Notes: generated by a model from the sequence alone, not told the origin. Shown: positions 1-7,234, counted from the stretch's first letter. The stretch: DNA of 25,895 bases from Thiobacillus sp. UBA6918 (GCA_002450925.1 DKAU01000097.1:1-25895), one strand, 5' to 3'. A program made the numbers and translations.

Positions 1-24
1 GTGGTGGCAAAGGTTATTGAGTAA
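1..24 (+). CDS. tuf: Elongation factor Tu, C-terminal end only
   Basis: The first eight codons read VVAKVIE and then a TAA stop, which is the conserved C-terminus of EF-Tu, the GTPase that delivers aminoacyl-tRNA to the ribosome. The rest of the gene lies upstream of the window. rpsJ starts 5 nt downstream, so the two genes are almost certainly cotranscribed, as in the str-S10 arrangement of many proteobacteria. The identification rests on only seven residues plus context. Confidence 0.8.
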   Translation: MVAKVIE

Positions 25-29
25 ATATT

Positions 30-338
30 ATGCAAAACCAGAAAATCCGTATCCGCCTCAAGGCTTTCGATTACAAGCTGATTGATCAGTCTGCCATCGA
101 GATCGTGGAAACCGCCAAGCGCACCGGCGCAGTCGTCAAGGGCCCGGTTCCCCTGCCGACCTCAATCGAGCGCTTTGACATCCTGCGTTCGCCGCACGTC
201 AACAAGACCTCGCGCGACCAGTTTGAAATCCGCACTCATCGCCGCTTGATGGACATCATGGATCCTACGGACAAGACCGTGGATGCCCTGATGAAGCTGG
301 ATCTGCCCGCAGGCGTAGACGTAGAGATCAAGCTTTAA
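30..338 (+). CDS. rpsJ: 30S ribosomal protein S10
   Basis: S10 is a component of the 30S head and, as NusE, a partner of NusB in transcription antitermination. The 102-residue product begins MQNQKIRIRLKAFD and contains the family's AEIVETAKRTGA-like helix, SPHVNK and the DQFEIRTHRRL segment; length matches the usual 102-104. It sits 5 nt after the tuf stop with no strong Shine-Dalgarno sequence (only GAG at 20-22), so it may depend on translational coupling to tuf. A 178-nt gap with a promoter follows, so here rpsJ appears to belong more to the tuf transcript than to the rplC block. Confidence 0.97.
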   Translation: MQNQKIRIRLKAFDYKLIDQSAIEIVETAKRTGAVVKGPVPLPTSIERFDILRSPHVNKTSRDQFEIRTHRRLMDIMDPTDKTVDALMKLDLPAGVDVEIKL

Positions 339-376
339 AATAAGTGCTGCCCAATTAATTTAGGGCGCTTGATTGC

Positions 377-405
377 TTGAATTAAAGGCAAAACGCGAGT
401 ATGAT
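377..405 (+). promoter_or_regulatory. Sigma-70 promoter for the rplC block
   Basis: TTGAAT at 377-382 and TATGAT at 400-405 are separated by exactly 17 nt, a near-consensus sigma-70 arrangement. The -10 is followed by CTCGCGTTTT, a GC-rich discriminator of the kind associated with stringent (ppGpp/DksA) control. Predicted transcription starts about 411-413, leaving a leader of roughly 100 nt before rplC. The promoter of the spc block at 5120-5148 has the same architecture and the same sequence after the -10. Start site is inferred. Confidence 0.8.
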
Positions 406-417
406 CTCGCGTTTTGC
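388..417. repeat. Perfect 12-bp inverted repeat around the rplC -10
   Basis: Arms 388-399 (GCAAAACGCGAG) and 406-417 are perfect reverse complements, and the 6-nt spacer 400-405 is the TATGAT -10 hexamer itself. Because transcription should begin inside the right arm, the mRNA would not contain the complete hairpin; the dyad would act as DNA (an operator or cruciform), or may be a coincidence of the promoter sequence. Confidence 0.75.
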
Positions 418-423
418 TGTTTC

Positions 424-446
424 GGCCCTGTTTCTGCAGGGTTTTT
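424..446 (+). promoter_or_regulatory. Terminator-like hairpin in the rplC leader (possible attenuator)
   Basis: CCCTG at 426-430 pairs with CAGGG at 437-441 around a 6-nt loop, extendable by two G-U pairs (424-425 with 442-443), and is followed by five T (442-446). It lies just downstream of the predicted transcription start and 70 nt before rplC. The S10 leader of E. coli has L4-controlled attenuation; a similar role here is inferred, and the stem is short. A second stem (CCCCA 483-487 with TGGGG 492-496) lies directly before the ribosome binding site AAGGA at 503-507. Confidence 0.4.
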
Positions 447-516
447 AGGATCGCCGGCCAATTGAAGTCGGCGCTTTACAGCCCCCAGTTATGGGGTTTG
501 CAAAGGAATGAAGATA

Positions 517-1161
517 ATGAACATCGGACTCGTCGGTCGCAAGATCGGCATGACCCGTATTTTCACCGACGACGGTGCTTCCGTCCCGGTGACCGTACTG
601 GACGTGTCGAACAATCGCGTCTCCCAGGTCAAAACCGAAGACAATGACGGCTATACTTCCGTCCAGGTCGCTTTCGGTTCGCGACGCAATAACCGTGTGA
701 ATAAAGCCCAGGCTGGACACTTTGCAAAAGCGGGTGTCGAGGCTGCTGAAGTCATGCGCGAATTTTCGGTTTCTGCAGATGTGGCTGCCCAGTATCAGGC
801 TGGCGCCGCCGTGAGTGCAGAAGTCTTCCAGGCTGGCCAAATGGTCGATGTGACGGGTGTTACCCAGGGTAAGGGTTTCGCCGGAACGATCAAACGCCAC
901 CATTTCAGTTCCCAGCGTGCTTCGCATGGTAACTCCCGTTCGCACAATGTTCCCGGCTCAATCGGCCAGGCACAGGATCCGGGTCGCGTATTCCCGGGCA
1001 AGCGCATGGCGGGCCATCTGGGTTCCGTTAACCGCACCGTCCAGAATCTTGAAGTGGTGCGTGTCGATGCCGAACGCGGCCTGCTTCTGGTCAAAGGTGC
1101 GGTTCCTGGTTCCAAAGGTGGCCAGGTTATCGTGCGTCCTGCAGTGAAGGGGGGTGCGTAA
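517..1161 (+). CDS. rplC: 50S ribosomal protein L3
   Basis: L3 is an early 50S assembly protein whose loop reaches the peptidyl transferase centre. The product starts MNIGLVGRKIGMTRIF and contains the diagnostic SHGNSRSHNVPGSIGQ region and GKRMAGHLG; the Gln in GSIGQ is the residue methylated by PrmB in E. coli. An in-frame ATG at 508 directly abuts the AAGGA motif at 503-507, whereas the ATG at 517 has 9-nt spacing and gives the usual N-terminus (214 residues), so 517 is chosen. Its TAA overlaps the rplD ATG by one base. Confidence 0.95.
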   Translation: MNIGLVGRKIGMTRIFTDDGASVPVTVLDVSNNRVSQVKTEDNDGYTSVQVAFGSRRNNRVNKAQAGHFAKAGVEAAEVMREFSVSADVAAQYQAGAAVSAEVFQAGQMVDVTGVTQGKGFAGTIKRHHFSSQRASHGNSRSHNVPGSIGQAQDPGRVFPGKRMAGHLGSVNRTVQNLEVVRVDAERGLLLVKGAVPGSKGGQVIVRPAVKGGA

Positions 1162-1778
1162 TGGATCTGATGATCATCAACGATCAAGGTCAGCAGACCT
1201 CAAGCCTTTCGGCCAGTGATGAAACTTTTGGCCGCGAGTACAACGAATCGCTGGTTCACCAGGTCGTGACCGCATTCATGGCCAATGCTCGCAGTGCAAA
1301 CAGCAAACAGAAAGACCGTGAGGAAGTTCGTCACAGCACCAAGAAACCCTGGCGCCAGAAAGGCACCGGCCGCGCTCGTGCGGGTATGACTTCCAGCCCG
1401 ATCTGGCGCGGAGGTGGTCGCACTTTCCCGAACACCGGTGAAGAAAATTACGCTCACAAGGTCAATCGCAAGATGTACCGTGCGGGTATCTCTGCAATCC
1501 TGTCCCAGCTTGCTCGTGAGGGCAAACTGAAGGTGGTTGACAGCCTGGGTATCGATGCTCCCAAGACCAAGACGCTGGCCCAGAAGGTCAAGTCCATGGG
1601 TTTTGACAAGGTCATGATCATTGCCGACAGCGTGGATGACAACCTGTGGCTTTCTTCCCGTAACCTCAGCAATGTTTATGTAGTAGAACCGCACCAGGCT
1701 GATCCCTGGAGTCTGGTCAAGTTTGGCAACGTGCTGGTGACCAAGGATGCGGTCAAGCAACTTGAGGAGATGCTGTGA
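1161..1778 (+). CDS. rplD: 50S ribosomal protein L4
   Basis: L4 binds 23S rRNA, and its extended loop lines the exit tunnel; in E. coli it also represses the S10 operon. The 205-residue protein has the classic KPWRQKGTGRARAG loop and SPIWRGGGRTFPN, both core L4 signatures. It starts inside the rplC stop (TAATG), so translation is coupled. If the L4 feedback of E. coli operates here, its target would be the leader before rplC, where a terminator-like hairpin is visible; that link is inference. Confidence 0.97.
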   Translation: MDLMIINDQGQQTSSLSASDETFGREYNESLVHQVVTAFMANARSANSKQKDREEVRHSTKKPWRQKGTGRARAGMTSSPIWRGGGRTFPNTGEENYAHKVNRKMYRAGISAILSQLAREGKLKVVDSLGIDAPKTKTLAQKVKSMGFDKVMIIADSVDDNLWLSSRNLSNVYVVEPHQADPWSLVKFGNVLVTKDAVKQLEEML

Positions 1779-2080
1779 TGAGCGCGATGAATCAGGAGCG
1801 TTTGCTCAAGGTTATTCTGGCCCCGGTGATTTCCGAAAAGAGCACCCGCGTGGCCGACATGAACAATCAGGTAACCTTCAAGGTCGCGTCTGACGCCACC
1901 AAGGATGAGATCAGCGCTGCTGTGGCAATGCTGTTCAAGGTGGAAGTGACTGGCGTTCAGGTGATGAACGTGAAGGGCAAGGTCAAGAAGAATCGTTATG
2001 GCATGGCTCACCAGAAAAACTGGAAGAAAGCCTATGTCAGCATCAAGCCGGGTCAGGAAATTGACCTGGCAGCGGCGTAA
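1778..2080 (+). CDS. rplW: 50S ribosomal protein L23
   Basis: L23 surrounds the polypeptide exit and docks trigger factor and SRP. The approximately 100-residue product contains LLKVILAPVISEKST and the later EVTGVQVMNVKGKVKKN segment, typical of the family. The ATG at 1778 overlaps the rplD TGA (TGATG) and lies 7 nt after GAGGAGA (1764-1770). A GTG three bases upstream and an ATG at 1787 are possible alternatives. The glutamate of trigger-factor docking is probably in the N-terminal SEKS region. Confidence 0.95.
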   Translation: MSAMNQERLLKVILAPVISEKSTRVADMNNQVTFKVASDATKDEISAAVAMLFKVEVTGVQVMNVKGKVKKNRYGMAHQKNWKKAYVSIKPGQEIDLAAA

Positions 2081-2091
2081 AGGAGAGCAAG

Positions 2092-2919
2092 ATGGCATTG
2101 GTTAAAGTCAAACCAACCTCCCCCGGCCGCCGCGCTGTGGTCAAGGTAGTCAACCCCAATCTGCACAAGGGAAAGCCTGTGGCAGCGCTGGTGGAGAAGA
2201 AGAACCGTACGGCTGGTCGTAACAACAACGGACACATCACTACACGTCACATGGGTGGTGGTCACAAGAAGCAATACCGCAATGTGGATTTCCGTCGCAA
2301 CAAGGATGGAATACCTGCCAAGGTTGAGCGTCTGGAATACGACCCGAACCGTTCTGCTCATCTGGCATTGCTGTGCTATGCCGATGGTGAACGCCGTTAC
2401 ATCATTGCCCCGCGTGGCATTGCTGCCGGTGCTGAGTTGTTGAGCGGTGTCGAGGCACCGATCAAGGCGGGCAACTGCCTGCCCCTGCGCAACATTCCGG
2501 TGGGTTCTACCATTCACTGCATCGAAATGCAGCCTGGCAAGGGTGCACAAATTGCCCGTTCTGCCGGTGCATCCGTACAGTTGCTGGCTCGTGAAGGTAG
2601 CTACGCTCAGCTGCGCTTGCGTTCCGGAGAGATTCGTAAAGTGCACGTCGATTGCCGTGCCACCATCGGTGAAGTCGGCAACGAAGAACACAGCCTGCGT
2701 TCCATCGGCAAGGCCGGCGCCAATCGTTGGCGCGGTATCCGCCCGACGGTGCGTGGTGTGGTAATGAACCCGGTCGACCACCCGCATGGTGGTGGTGAAG
2801 GTAAGACCGCTGCAGGTCGCGATCCGGTCAGCCCATGGGGTACCCCGGCCAAGGGTTACCGTACCCGTAGCAACAAGCGCACCGACGGCATGATTGTCCG
2901 TCGTCGCCACAAGAGCTGA
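2092..2919 (+). CDS. rplB: 50S ribosomal protein L2
   Basis: L2 is needed for subunit association and peptidyl transferase activity. The 275-residue length is standard. Visible signatures are NNNGHITTRHMGGGHK in the N-terminal part and NPVDHPHGGGEGK near residue 225, which includes the histidine studied in E. coli as His229. A strong AAGGAG at 2080-2085 precedes the ATG, 11 nt after rplW. A long open frame on the opposite strand is only a by-product of codon bias in this gene. Confidence 0.98.
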   Translation: MALVKVKPTSPGRRAVVKVVNPNLHKGKPVAALVEKKNRTAGRNNNGHITTRHMGGGHKKQYRNVDFRRNKDGIPAKVERLEYDPNRSAHLALLCYADGERRYIIAPRGIAAGAELLSGVEAPIKAGNCLPLRNIPVGSTIHCIEMQPGKGAQIARSAGASVQLLAREGSYAQLRLRSGEIRKVHVDCRATIGEVGNEEHSLRSIGKAGANRWRGIRPTVRGVVMNPVDHPHGGGEGKTAAGRDPVSPWGTPAKGYRTRSNKRTDGMIVRRRHKS

Positions 2920-2934
2920 TTAAGGTAAATCGAT

Positions 2935-3210
2935 ATGGCACGTTCTATTAAAAAAGGACCTTTCGTGGATGCCCACCTTGTTAAGAAGATGGATACCGCG
3001 ATTTCCAGCAACGACAAGCGCCCGGTAAAGACCTGGTCGCGCCGTTCCACCGTTCTGCCCGAGTTCATCGGGATGACCATTGCGGTGCACAACGGACGCC
3101 AGCACGTACCGGTGTACATTACTGAAAACATGGTTGGCCACAAGCTCGGCGAATTTTCGCTGACCCGTACGTTCAAGGGTCATGCTGCCGACAAGAAAGC
3201 CAAGAAGTAA
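2935..3210 (+). CDS. rpsS: 30S ribosomal protein S19
   Basis: S19 forms a complex with S13 in the 30S head, near the A site. The 91-residue protein begins MARSIKKGPFVD and contains WSRRSTVLPEFIG and GHKLGEFSLTRTFKGH, the family signature. AAGGT at 2922-2926 acts as ribosome binding site. The gene sits in the usual place between rplB and rplV. Confidence 0.97.
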   Translation: MARSIKKGPFVDAHLVKKMDTAISSNDKRPVKTWSRRSTVLPEFIGMTIAVHNGRQHVPVYITENMVGHKLGEFSLTRTFKGHAADKKAKK

Positions 3211-3218
3211 GGAGAGAA

Positions 3219-3551
3219 ATGATGGAAGTATCCGCTATCCTGCGTGGAACCCGCCTCTCCGCCCAGAAGGGTCGCCTCGTGGCAGACCAGATCCGTGGAA
3301 TGCCGGTTGAGCGCGCGCTTAACCTCTTGGCTTTCAGCCCCAAGAAGGGTGCCACCATTATCAAGAAGGTGCTGGAATCTGCGATCGCCAACGCCGAACA
3401 CAATGAGGGCGCAGACATCGATTCCCTCAAAGTGAAGACCATTTACGTGGACAAGGGACCCAGCCTCAAGCGCTTTACTGCGCGAGCCAAGGGTCGCGGC
3501 AACCGCATTGAGAAACAGACCTGTCACATTACCGTGACGGTAGGGGATTGA
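3219..3551 (+). CDS. rplV: 50S ribosomal protein L22
   Basis: L22 contacts all 23S rRNA domains, and its hairpin lines the exit tunnel. The protein of about 110 residues contains LSAQKGRLVADQIRG and, near the C-terminus, the basic RAKGRGNRI stretch followed by the HITVTV strand. Two adjacent ATGs (3219 and 3222) follow AAGGAGAG at 3209-3216; the second has the better spacing, but the choice changes the product by only one residue. Confidence 0.96.
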   Translation: MMEVSAILRGTRLSAQKGRLVADQIRGMPVERALNLLAFSPKKGATIIKKVLESAIANAEHNEGADIDSLKVKTIYVDKGPSLKRFTARAKGRGNRIEKQTCHITVTVGD

Positions 3552-3552
3552 T

Positions 3553-4254
3553 ATGGGACAGAAAATTCATCCAACCGGTTTTCGACTGGGTGTGCAGCGC
3601 AGCTGGACAGCCAAGTGGTTCGGTTCCAACAAGGATTTTGCAGCGACGCTGAATGAGGATATCAAGGTTCGCGAATACCTCAAGCGCAAGTTGGCTGGCG
3701 CATCTGTCAGCAAGGTCATGATCGAGCGTCCTGCCAAGAACGCACGTATCACCATTTTCAGCGGACGCCCCGGTGTCGTGATCGGCAAGAAGGGTGAGGA
3801 CATCGAAAAACTGCGTACCGATCTGGGTCGCATGATGTCGGTGCCGGTGCATGTCAACATCGAAGAAGTGCGCAAGCCTGAAGTTGATGCACAAATCATT
3901 GCCGACAGCATTGCGCAGCAGTTGGAAAAGCGTGTGATGTTCCGCCGCGCCATGAGACGCGCAATGCAGAATGCCATGCGTCTCGGTGCCCAGGGCATCA
4001 AGATCATGAGCTCGGGCCGTCTGAACGGAATCGAAATTGCACGTACCGAGTGGTATCGCGAAGGCCGTGTGCCTCTGCACACCCTGCGTGCCGACATCGA
4101 CTACGGTTTTGCCGAAGCGCGCACCACCTATGGAATCATCGGTATCAAGGTTTGGGTTTACAAAGGCGACTACTTGACTCGTAGTGAGCAGCCGGTGGCC
4201 GAGCCAGAGAAGCGCGGCAAGAAATCAGGAGTGAAACATGCTGCAGCCAGCTAG
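3553..4254 (+). CDS. rpsC: 30S ribosomal protein S3
   Basis: S3 is at the mRNA entry tunnel and contributes to mRNA unwinding. The 233-residue product begins MGQKIHPTGFRLG. It carries a KH type II domain with GRPGVVIGKKGEDIEKL (roughly residues 73-89) and the C-terminal SGRLNGIEIARTEW and GEVPLHTLRADIDYG-like region. The start lies one base after the rplV stop. The 3' end overlaps rplP by 17 nt. Confidence 0.98.
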   Translation: MGQKIHPTGFRLGVQRSWTAKWFGSNKDFAATLNEDIKVREYLKRKLAGASVSKVMIERPAKNARITIFSGRPGVVIGKKGEDIEKLRTDLGRMMSVPVHVNIEEVRKPEVDAQIIADSIAQQLEKRVMFRRAMRRAMQNAMRLGAQGIKIMSSGRLNGIEIARTEWYREGRVPLHTLRADIDYGFAEARTTYGIIGIKVWVYKGDYLTRSEQPVAEPEKRGKKSGVKHAAAS

Positions 4255-4654
4255 AAGAAAATACCGCAAGGAGCAGAAAGGCCGCAATACCGGCCTGGCA
4301 ACGCGCGGTGCCAAGGTCAGTTTCGGTGAATATGGTCTCAAGGCCATTGGTCGTGGACGTTTGACCGCCCGCCAGATCGAAGCTGCTCGTCGCGCCATGA
4401 CCCGTCATATCAAGCGGGGTGGTCGCGTATGGATCCGCATTTTCCCGGATAAGCCTATTTCCAAAAAACCTGCTGAAGTACGTATGGGTAATGGTAAGGG
4501 CAACCCGGAATACTGGGTGGCAGAAATCCAGCCCGGCAAAGTGCTGTATGAGATGGATGGCGTGGATGAAGCGCTGGCTCGCGAGGCATTCCGCCTGGCT
4601 GCTGCCAAGCTGCCGATCCAGACCACATTCGTTACCCGCATGATCGGGAGCTGA
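4238..4654 (+). CDS. rplP: 50S ribosomal protein L16
   Basis: L16 organises the A-site tRNA-binding region of the 50S subunit. The 138-residue product opens MLQPARRKYRKEQKGRN and has the expected GLKAIGRGRLTARQIEAARRA and RVWIRIFPDKPISKKPAEVRMG motifs. It starts 17 nt inside rpsC, preceded by CAGGAG (4226-4231), a close overlap that implies coupled translation. Confidence 0.98.
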   Translation: MLQPARRKYRKEQKGRNTGLATRGAKVSFGEYGLKAIGRGRLTARQIEAARRAMTRHIKRGGRVWIRIFPDKPISKKPAEVRMGNGKGNPEYWVAEIQPGKVLYEMDGVDEALAREAFRLAAAKLPIQTTFVTRMIGS

Positions 4655-4656
4655 AG

Positions 4657-4842
4657 ATGAATGCAAAAGAACTGCGCGGCAAGTCCGCCGAAGAACTGAA
4701 CAAGGAACTGGAATCGCTGTTGCGTGCACATTTTGCTTTGCGCATGCAGGTTGCGACCCAGCAATCCAACAAGACCGCCGACCTGGGCAAGATCAAGCGT
4801 GATATTGCCCGCGTGAAAACGGTTATGCGCGAAAAGGCTTGA
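4657..4842 (+). CDS. rpmC: 50S ribosomal protein L29
   Basis: L29 is a small helical protein near the exit tunnel next to L23. The 61-residue product has the two-helix pattern with LRGKSAEELNKELE and the C-terminal IKRDIARVKTVMREK. It sits between rplP (2-nt gap) and rpsQ (2-nt gap). Length and position are fully typical. Confidence 0.95.
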   Translation: MNAKELRGKSAEELNKELESLLRAHFALRMQVATQQSNKTADLGKIKRDIARVKTVMREKA

Positions 4843-4844
4843 AT

Positions 4845-5108
4845 ATGACTGAAGCGAGCAAGGTTGTCCGTACCCTGACTGGTCGCGTTGTCAGCGACAA
4901 GATGGACAAGACAGTAACGGTGCTGGTTGAGCGCCGCGTGAAGCACCCGGTGATGGGCAAGGTTATCCGCCTGTCTAAGAAGTACCATGCCCATGATGAA
5001 AAGAATGAATGCCGTGAAGGCGACCTGGTGGAAATTTCCGAAGGCCGTCCGGTATCCAAGACCAAGTCCTGGCATGTGGCTAAGCTGGTGGAACGTGCTG
5101 CAGTCTGA
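4845..5108 (+). CDS. rpsQ: 30S ribosomal protein S17
   Basis: S17 is a primary 16S rRNA-binding protein with an OB fold. The 87-residue protein has LTGRVVSDKMDKTVTVLVERRVKHP-like sequence and KKYHAHDE, the family pattern. The ATG at 4845 is two bases after the rpmC stop; a TTG six bases upstream is a poorer candidate. It is the last gene before a 148-nt gap with a promoter, so it closes the S10 part. Confidence 0.96.
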   Translation: MTEASKVVRTLTGRVVSDKMDKTVTVLVERRVKHPVMGKVIRLSKKYHAHDEKNECREGDLVEISEGRPVSKTKSWHVAKLVERAAV

Positions 5109-5119
5109 TTGATTTTGGC

Positions 5120-5148
5120 TTGATTTAAGTAGCGGGATTCGATAGAAT
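5120..5148 (+). promoter_or_regulatory. Sigma-70 promoter for the spc block
   Basis: TTGATT (5120-5125) and TAGAAT (5143-5148) are separated by 17 nt. The -10 is followed directly by CTCGCGTTT (5149-5157), identical to the block after the rplC -10, and both -35 elements sit in GCTTGA-W-TTA. This matches the known place of the E. coli spc promoter, upstream of rplN. The leader of about 100 nt begins with a CCCC/GGGG stem (5158-5161 with 5167-5170) and ends with the ribosome binding site GGAGA (5246-5250). Confidence 0.78.
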
Positions 5149-5256
5149 CTCGCGTTTCCCCGGGCTGGGGTGTGTTTTCGGTCCGGTCTTTCCTGTAAAC
5201 GGATCCAAAACTGGCCGTCGGTCCAATCAACTGGCGGGTTAAGTTGGAGAGTAAAA

Positions 5257-5625
5257 ATGATTCAAATGCAGTCCATGCTGGATGTGGCTGACAACACCGG
5301 CGCACGCACTGTTATGTGCATCAAGGTGCTGGGTGGCAGTCATCGCCGCTATGCCGGAATCGGCGACATCATCAAGGTCAGCATCAAGGATGCTGCTCCT
5401 CGCGGCCGTGTGAAAAAGGGCGATGTTTACAACGCCGTGGTTGTTCGCACTGCCAAGGGTGTCCGTCGTCCCGATGGCTCGCTGGTGAAATTTGACGGCA
5501 ATGCCGCCGTGCTCCTGAACAACAAGCTGGAGCCGATTGGCACTCGTATTTTTGGACCTGTGACCCGTGAGCTTCGTACCGAGAAGTTCATGAAAATCGT
5601 GTCACTGGCCCCGGAAGTGCTGTAA
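5257..5625 (+). CDS. rplN: 50S ribosomal protein L14
   Basis: L14 binds 23S rRNA at the subunit interface and forms bridges with 16S rRNA. The 122-residue product is MIQMQSMLDVADNTGAR, followed by GDIIKVSIKDAAPRG and LNNKLEPIGTRIFGPVTREL, all diagnostic. The frame is open upstream to 5170, but only the ATG at 5257 has a ribosome binding site (TTGGAGA 5244-5250) and gives the standard length. Confidence 0.98.
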   Translation: MIQMQSMLDVADNTGARTVMCIKVLGGSHRRYAGIGDIIKVSIKDAAPRGRVKKGDVYNAVVVRTAKGVRRPDGSLVKFDGNAAVLLNNKLEPIGTRIFGPVTRELRTEKFMKIVSLAPEVL

Positions 5626-5635
5626 GGAGATCGAT

Positions 5636-5953
5636 ATGGCACGTATTCGTAAAGGCGATAAGGTGACAGTGCTCACCGGCAAGGACAAAGGCAAGAGCGG
5701 CCAGGTATTGCGTGTGGCCGATGCTGAGCATTTGCTGGTTGAAGGCGTTAACCGCGTCAAAAAACATCAAAAGCCGAACCCCTATCTCAACCAGCCTGGT
5801 GGCATAGTGGAAAAGGAAATGCCAATTCACATTTCCAATGTCGGCCTGTTCAATCCTGCCACCCAGAAAGCCGACCGTGTCGGCTTCAAGATTCTTGAAG
5901 ACGGACGCAAAGTGCGCGTATTCAAGTCCAATGGCGAAATGGTGGACGCATAA
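5636..5953 (+). CDS. rplX: 50S ribosomal protein L24
   Basis: L24 initiates 50S assembly. The 105-residue protein opens with MARIRKGDKVTVLTGKDKGKSG, a KOW motif, and has VKKHQKPN and the GGIVEKEMPIHISNV segment. AAGGAGAT (5624-5631) precedes the start, ten bases after rplN. Confidence 0.97.
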   Translation: MARIRKGDKVTVLTGKDKGKSGQVLRVADAEHLLVEGVNRVKKHQKPNPYLNQPGGIVEKEMPIHISNVGLFNPATQKADRVGFKILEDGRKVRVFKSNGEMVDA

Positions 5954-5962
5954 GGAACTGAT

Positions 5963-6502
5963 ATGGCACGTCTGCAAACTTATTATCGTGAAACCGTGGT
6001 GCCTGAGCTGATGAAAAAATTCAGCTACAAGTCCATCATGGAAGTCCCTCGCATTGAGAAGATTACTCTGAACATGGGCGTGGGTGAGGCTGTGGCTGAC
6101 AAGAAAGTAATGGAATTTGCCGTGGGCGACATGCAAAAGATTGCCGGTCAAAAGGCGGTCGTTACTGTGTCGCGCAAATCCATTGCCGGCTTCAAGATCC
6201 GCGAAGGTTATCCGATCGGCTGCAAAGTCACCCTGCGCAAGGGCCGCATGTTCGAGTTTCTGGATCGCCTGGTCAGCGTAGCACTTCCTCGTGTCCGCGA
6301 TTTCCGTGGCATTTCCGGTCGTGCTTTTGATGGCCGCGGCAATTACAACATGGGAGTGCGTGAACAGATCATTTTCCCCGAGATCGAGTACGACAAGATC
6401 GATTCGCTGCGGGGCATGAACATCACCATTACCACCACCGCGAAAACGGATGACGAGGCTAAAGCCCTGCTTTCCGCTTTCAAATTTCCCTTCAAGAACT
6501 GA
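5963..6502 (+). CDS. rplE: 50S ribosomal protein L5
   Basis: L5 binds 5S rRNA and contacts P-site tRNA. The 179-residue length equals that of E. coli. Visible signatures include IEKITLNMGVGEAV, the GCKVTLR strand and GNYNMGVREQIIFPEI. Nine bases separate it from rplX, with AAGGA as ribosome binding site. In E. coli the region around this start is the S8 repressor site; I could not recognise an equivalent hairpin here. Confidence 0.98.
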   Translation: MARLQTYYRETVVPELMKKFSYKSIMEVPRIEKITLNMGVGEAVADKKVMEFAVGDMQKIAGQKAVVTVSRKSIAGFKIREGYPIGCKVTLRKGRMFEFLDRLVSVALPRVRDFRGISGRAFDGRGNYNMGVREQIIFPEIEYDKIDSLRGMNITITTTAKTDDEAKALLSAFKFPFKN

Positions 6503-6509
6503 GGTAGAG

Positions 6510-6815
6510 ATGGCTAAATTATCTCTGATCAACCGTGAAGCAAAGCGTGTCAAGCTGGCCAAGAAGTTCGCGGCCAAGCGCGCCGAGCTGAAAGCGATTG
6601 TCGACAATGCCAAGCTGTCTGATGATGAGCGCATGGCTGCACGCCTTGCCCTGCAGAAGCTGCCGCGCAATGCAAACCCCACGCGCCAGCGCAACCGTTG
6701 TCAGATCACCGGACGTCCGCGTGGCGTGTTTAGCAAATTCGGCCTGGCTCGCGGCAAGTTGCGCGAGATTGCCATGCGCGGTGAAGTTCCCGGCATGGTC
6801 AAGGCAAGCTGGTAA
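6510..6815 (+). CDS. rpsN: 30S ribosomal protein S14, zinc-independent form
   Basis: S14 is a late-assembling protein of the 30S head. The 101-residue length and lack of paired CxxC motifs (only one Cys, in RNRCQITGRPRG) identify the long, zinc-free class. The ATG at 6510 is preceded by GAGG (6501-6504) and gives MAKLSLINREAKR. The same frame is open further upstream inside rplE, but that extension has no ribosome binding site. Confidence 0.97.
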   Translation: MAKLSLINREAKRVKLAKKFAAKRAELKAIVDNAKLSDDERMAARLALQKLPRNANPTRQRNRCQITGRPRGVFSKFGLARGKLREIAMRGEVPGMVKASW

Positions 6816-6829
6816 GGGAGAGACTGAAG

Positions 6830-7222
6830 ATGAGCATGAGTGATCCCGTTGCCGATATGCTGACTCGCATCCGCAATGCCCAAGCCATGGAAAAGGTTGC
6901 AGTAAGCATGCCTTCCTCCAAGCTCAAGGTTTCTATTGCAGAGGTGCTGAAGGACGAAGGCTATATCGATAGTTTTGCAGTAAAGGGCGATGCCAAGCCT
7001 GAACTGGAAATCCAGTTGAAGTATTACGCCGGCCGTCCGGTTATCGAAAAGATCGAACGCGTCAGCACCCCTGGTCTGCGCATTTACAAAGGTTCGCAGG
7101 ATCTGCCAAAGGTCATGAACGGGCTGGGTGTGGCCATAGTGTCCACCTCGCGTGGCGTGATGACCGACCACAAAGCTCGTGCCCAAGGTGTGGGTGGCGA
7201 AGTTCTGTGTGTGGTGGCTTAA
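6830..7222 (+). CDS. rpsH: 30S ribosomal protein S8
   Basis: S8 binds the central domain of 16S rRNA and is the spc operon repressor in E. coli. The 130-residue product starts MSMSDPVADMLTRIRNAQ, parallel to the E. coli N-terminus, and ends with STSRGVMTDHKAR followed by GGEVLCVVA, the family signature. GGGAGAG upstream of 6830 supports this first ATG over the ATG at 6836. Confidence 0.98.
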   Translation: MSMSDPVADMLTRIRNAQAMEKVAVSMPSSKLKVSIAEVLKDEGYIDSFAVKGDAKPELEIQLKYYAGRPVIEKIERVSTPGLRIYKGSQDLPKVMNGLGVAIVSTSRGVMTDHKARAQGVGGEVLCVVA

Positions 7223-7234
7223 GGAGAGTATGAA

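Noticed and set aside
349..366. Terminator directly after rpsJ
   Set aside because: GCCC/GGGC flank an AT-rich loop, but the stem is 4 bp (with a bulge beyond) and no T run follows; at most a weak hairpin.
2053..2910. Long open frame of 285 codons on the minus strand, opposite rplB
   Set aside because: It lies wholly over a highly conserved gene, has low-complexity Thr/Val/His-rich content, and no ribosome binding site. It is a mirror of codon bias. The same applies to minus-strand frames opposite rplX-rplE-rpsN (5588-6694) and rpsH-rplF (6701-7648).
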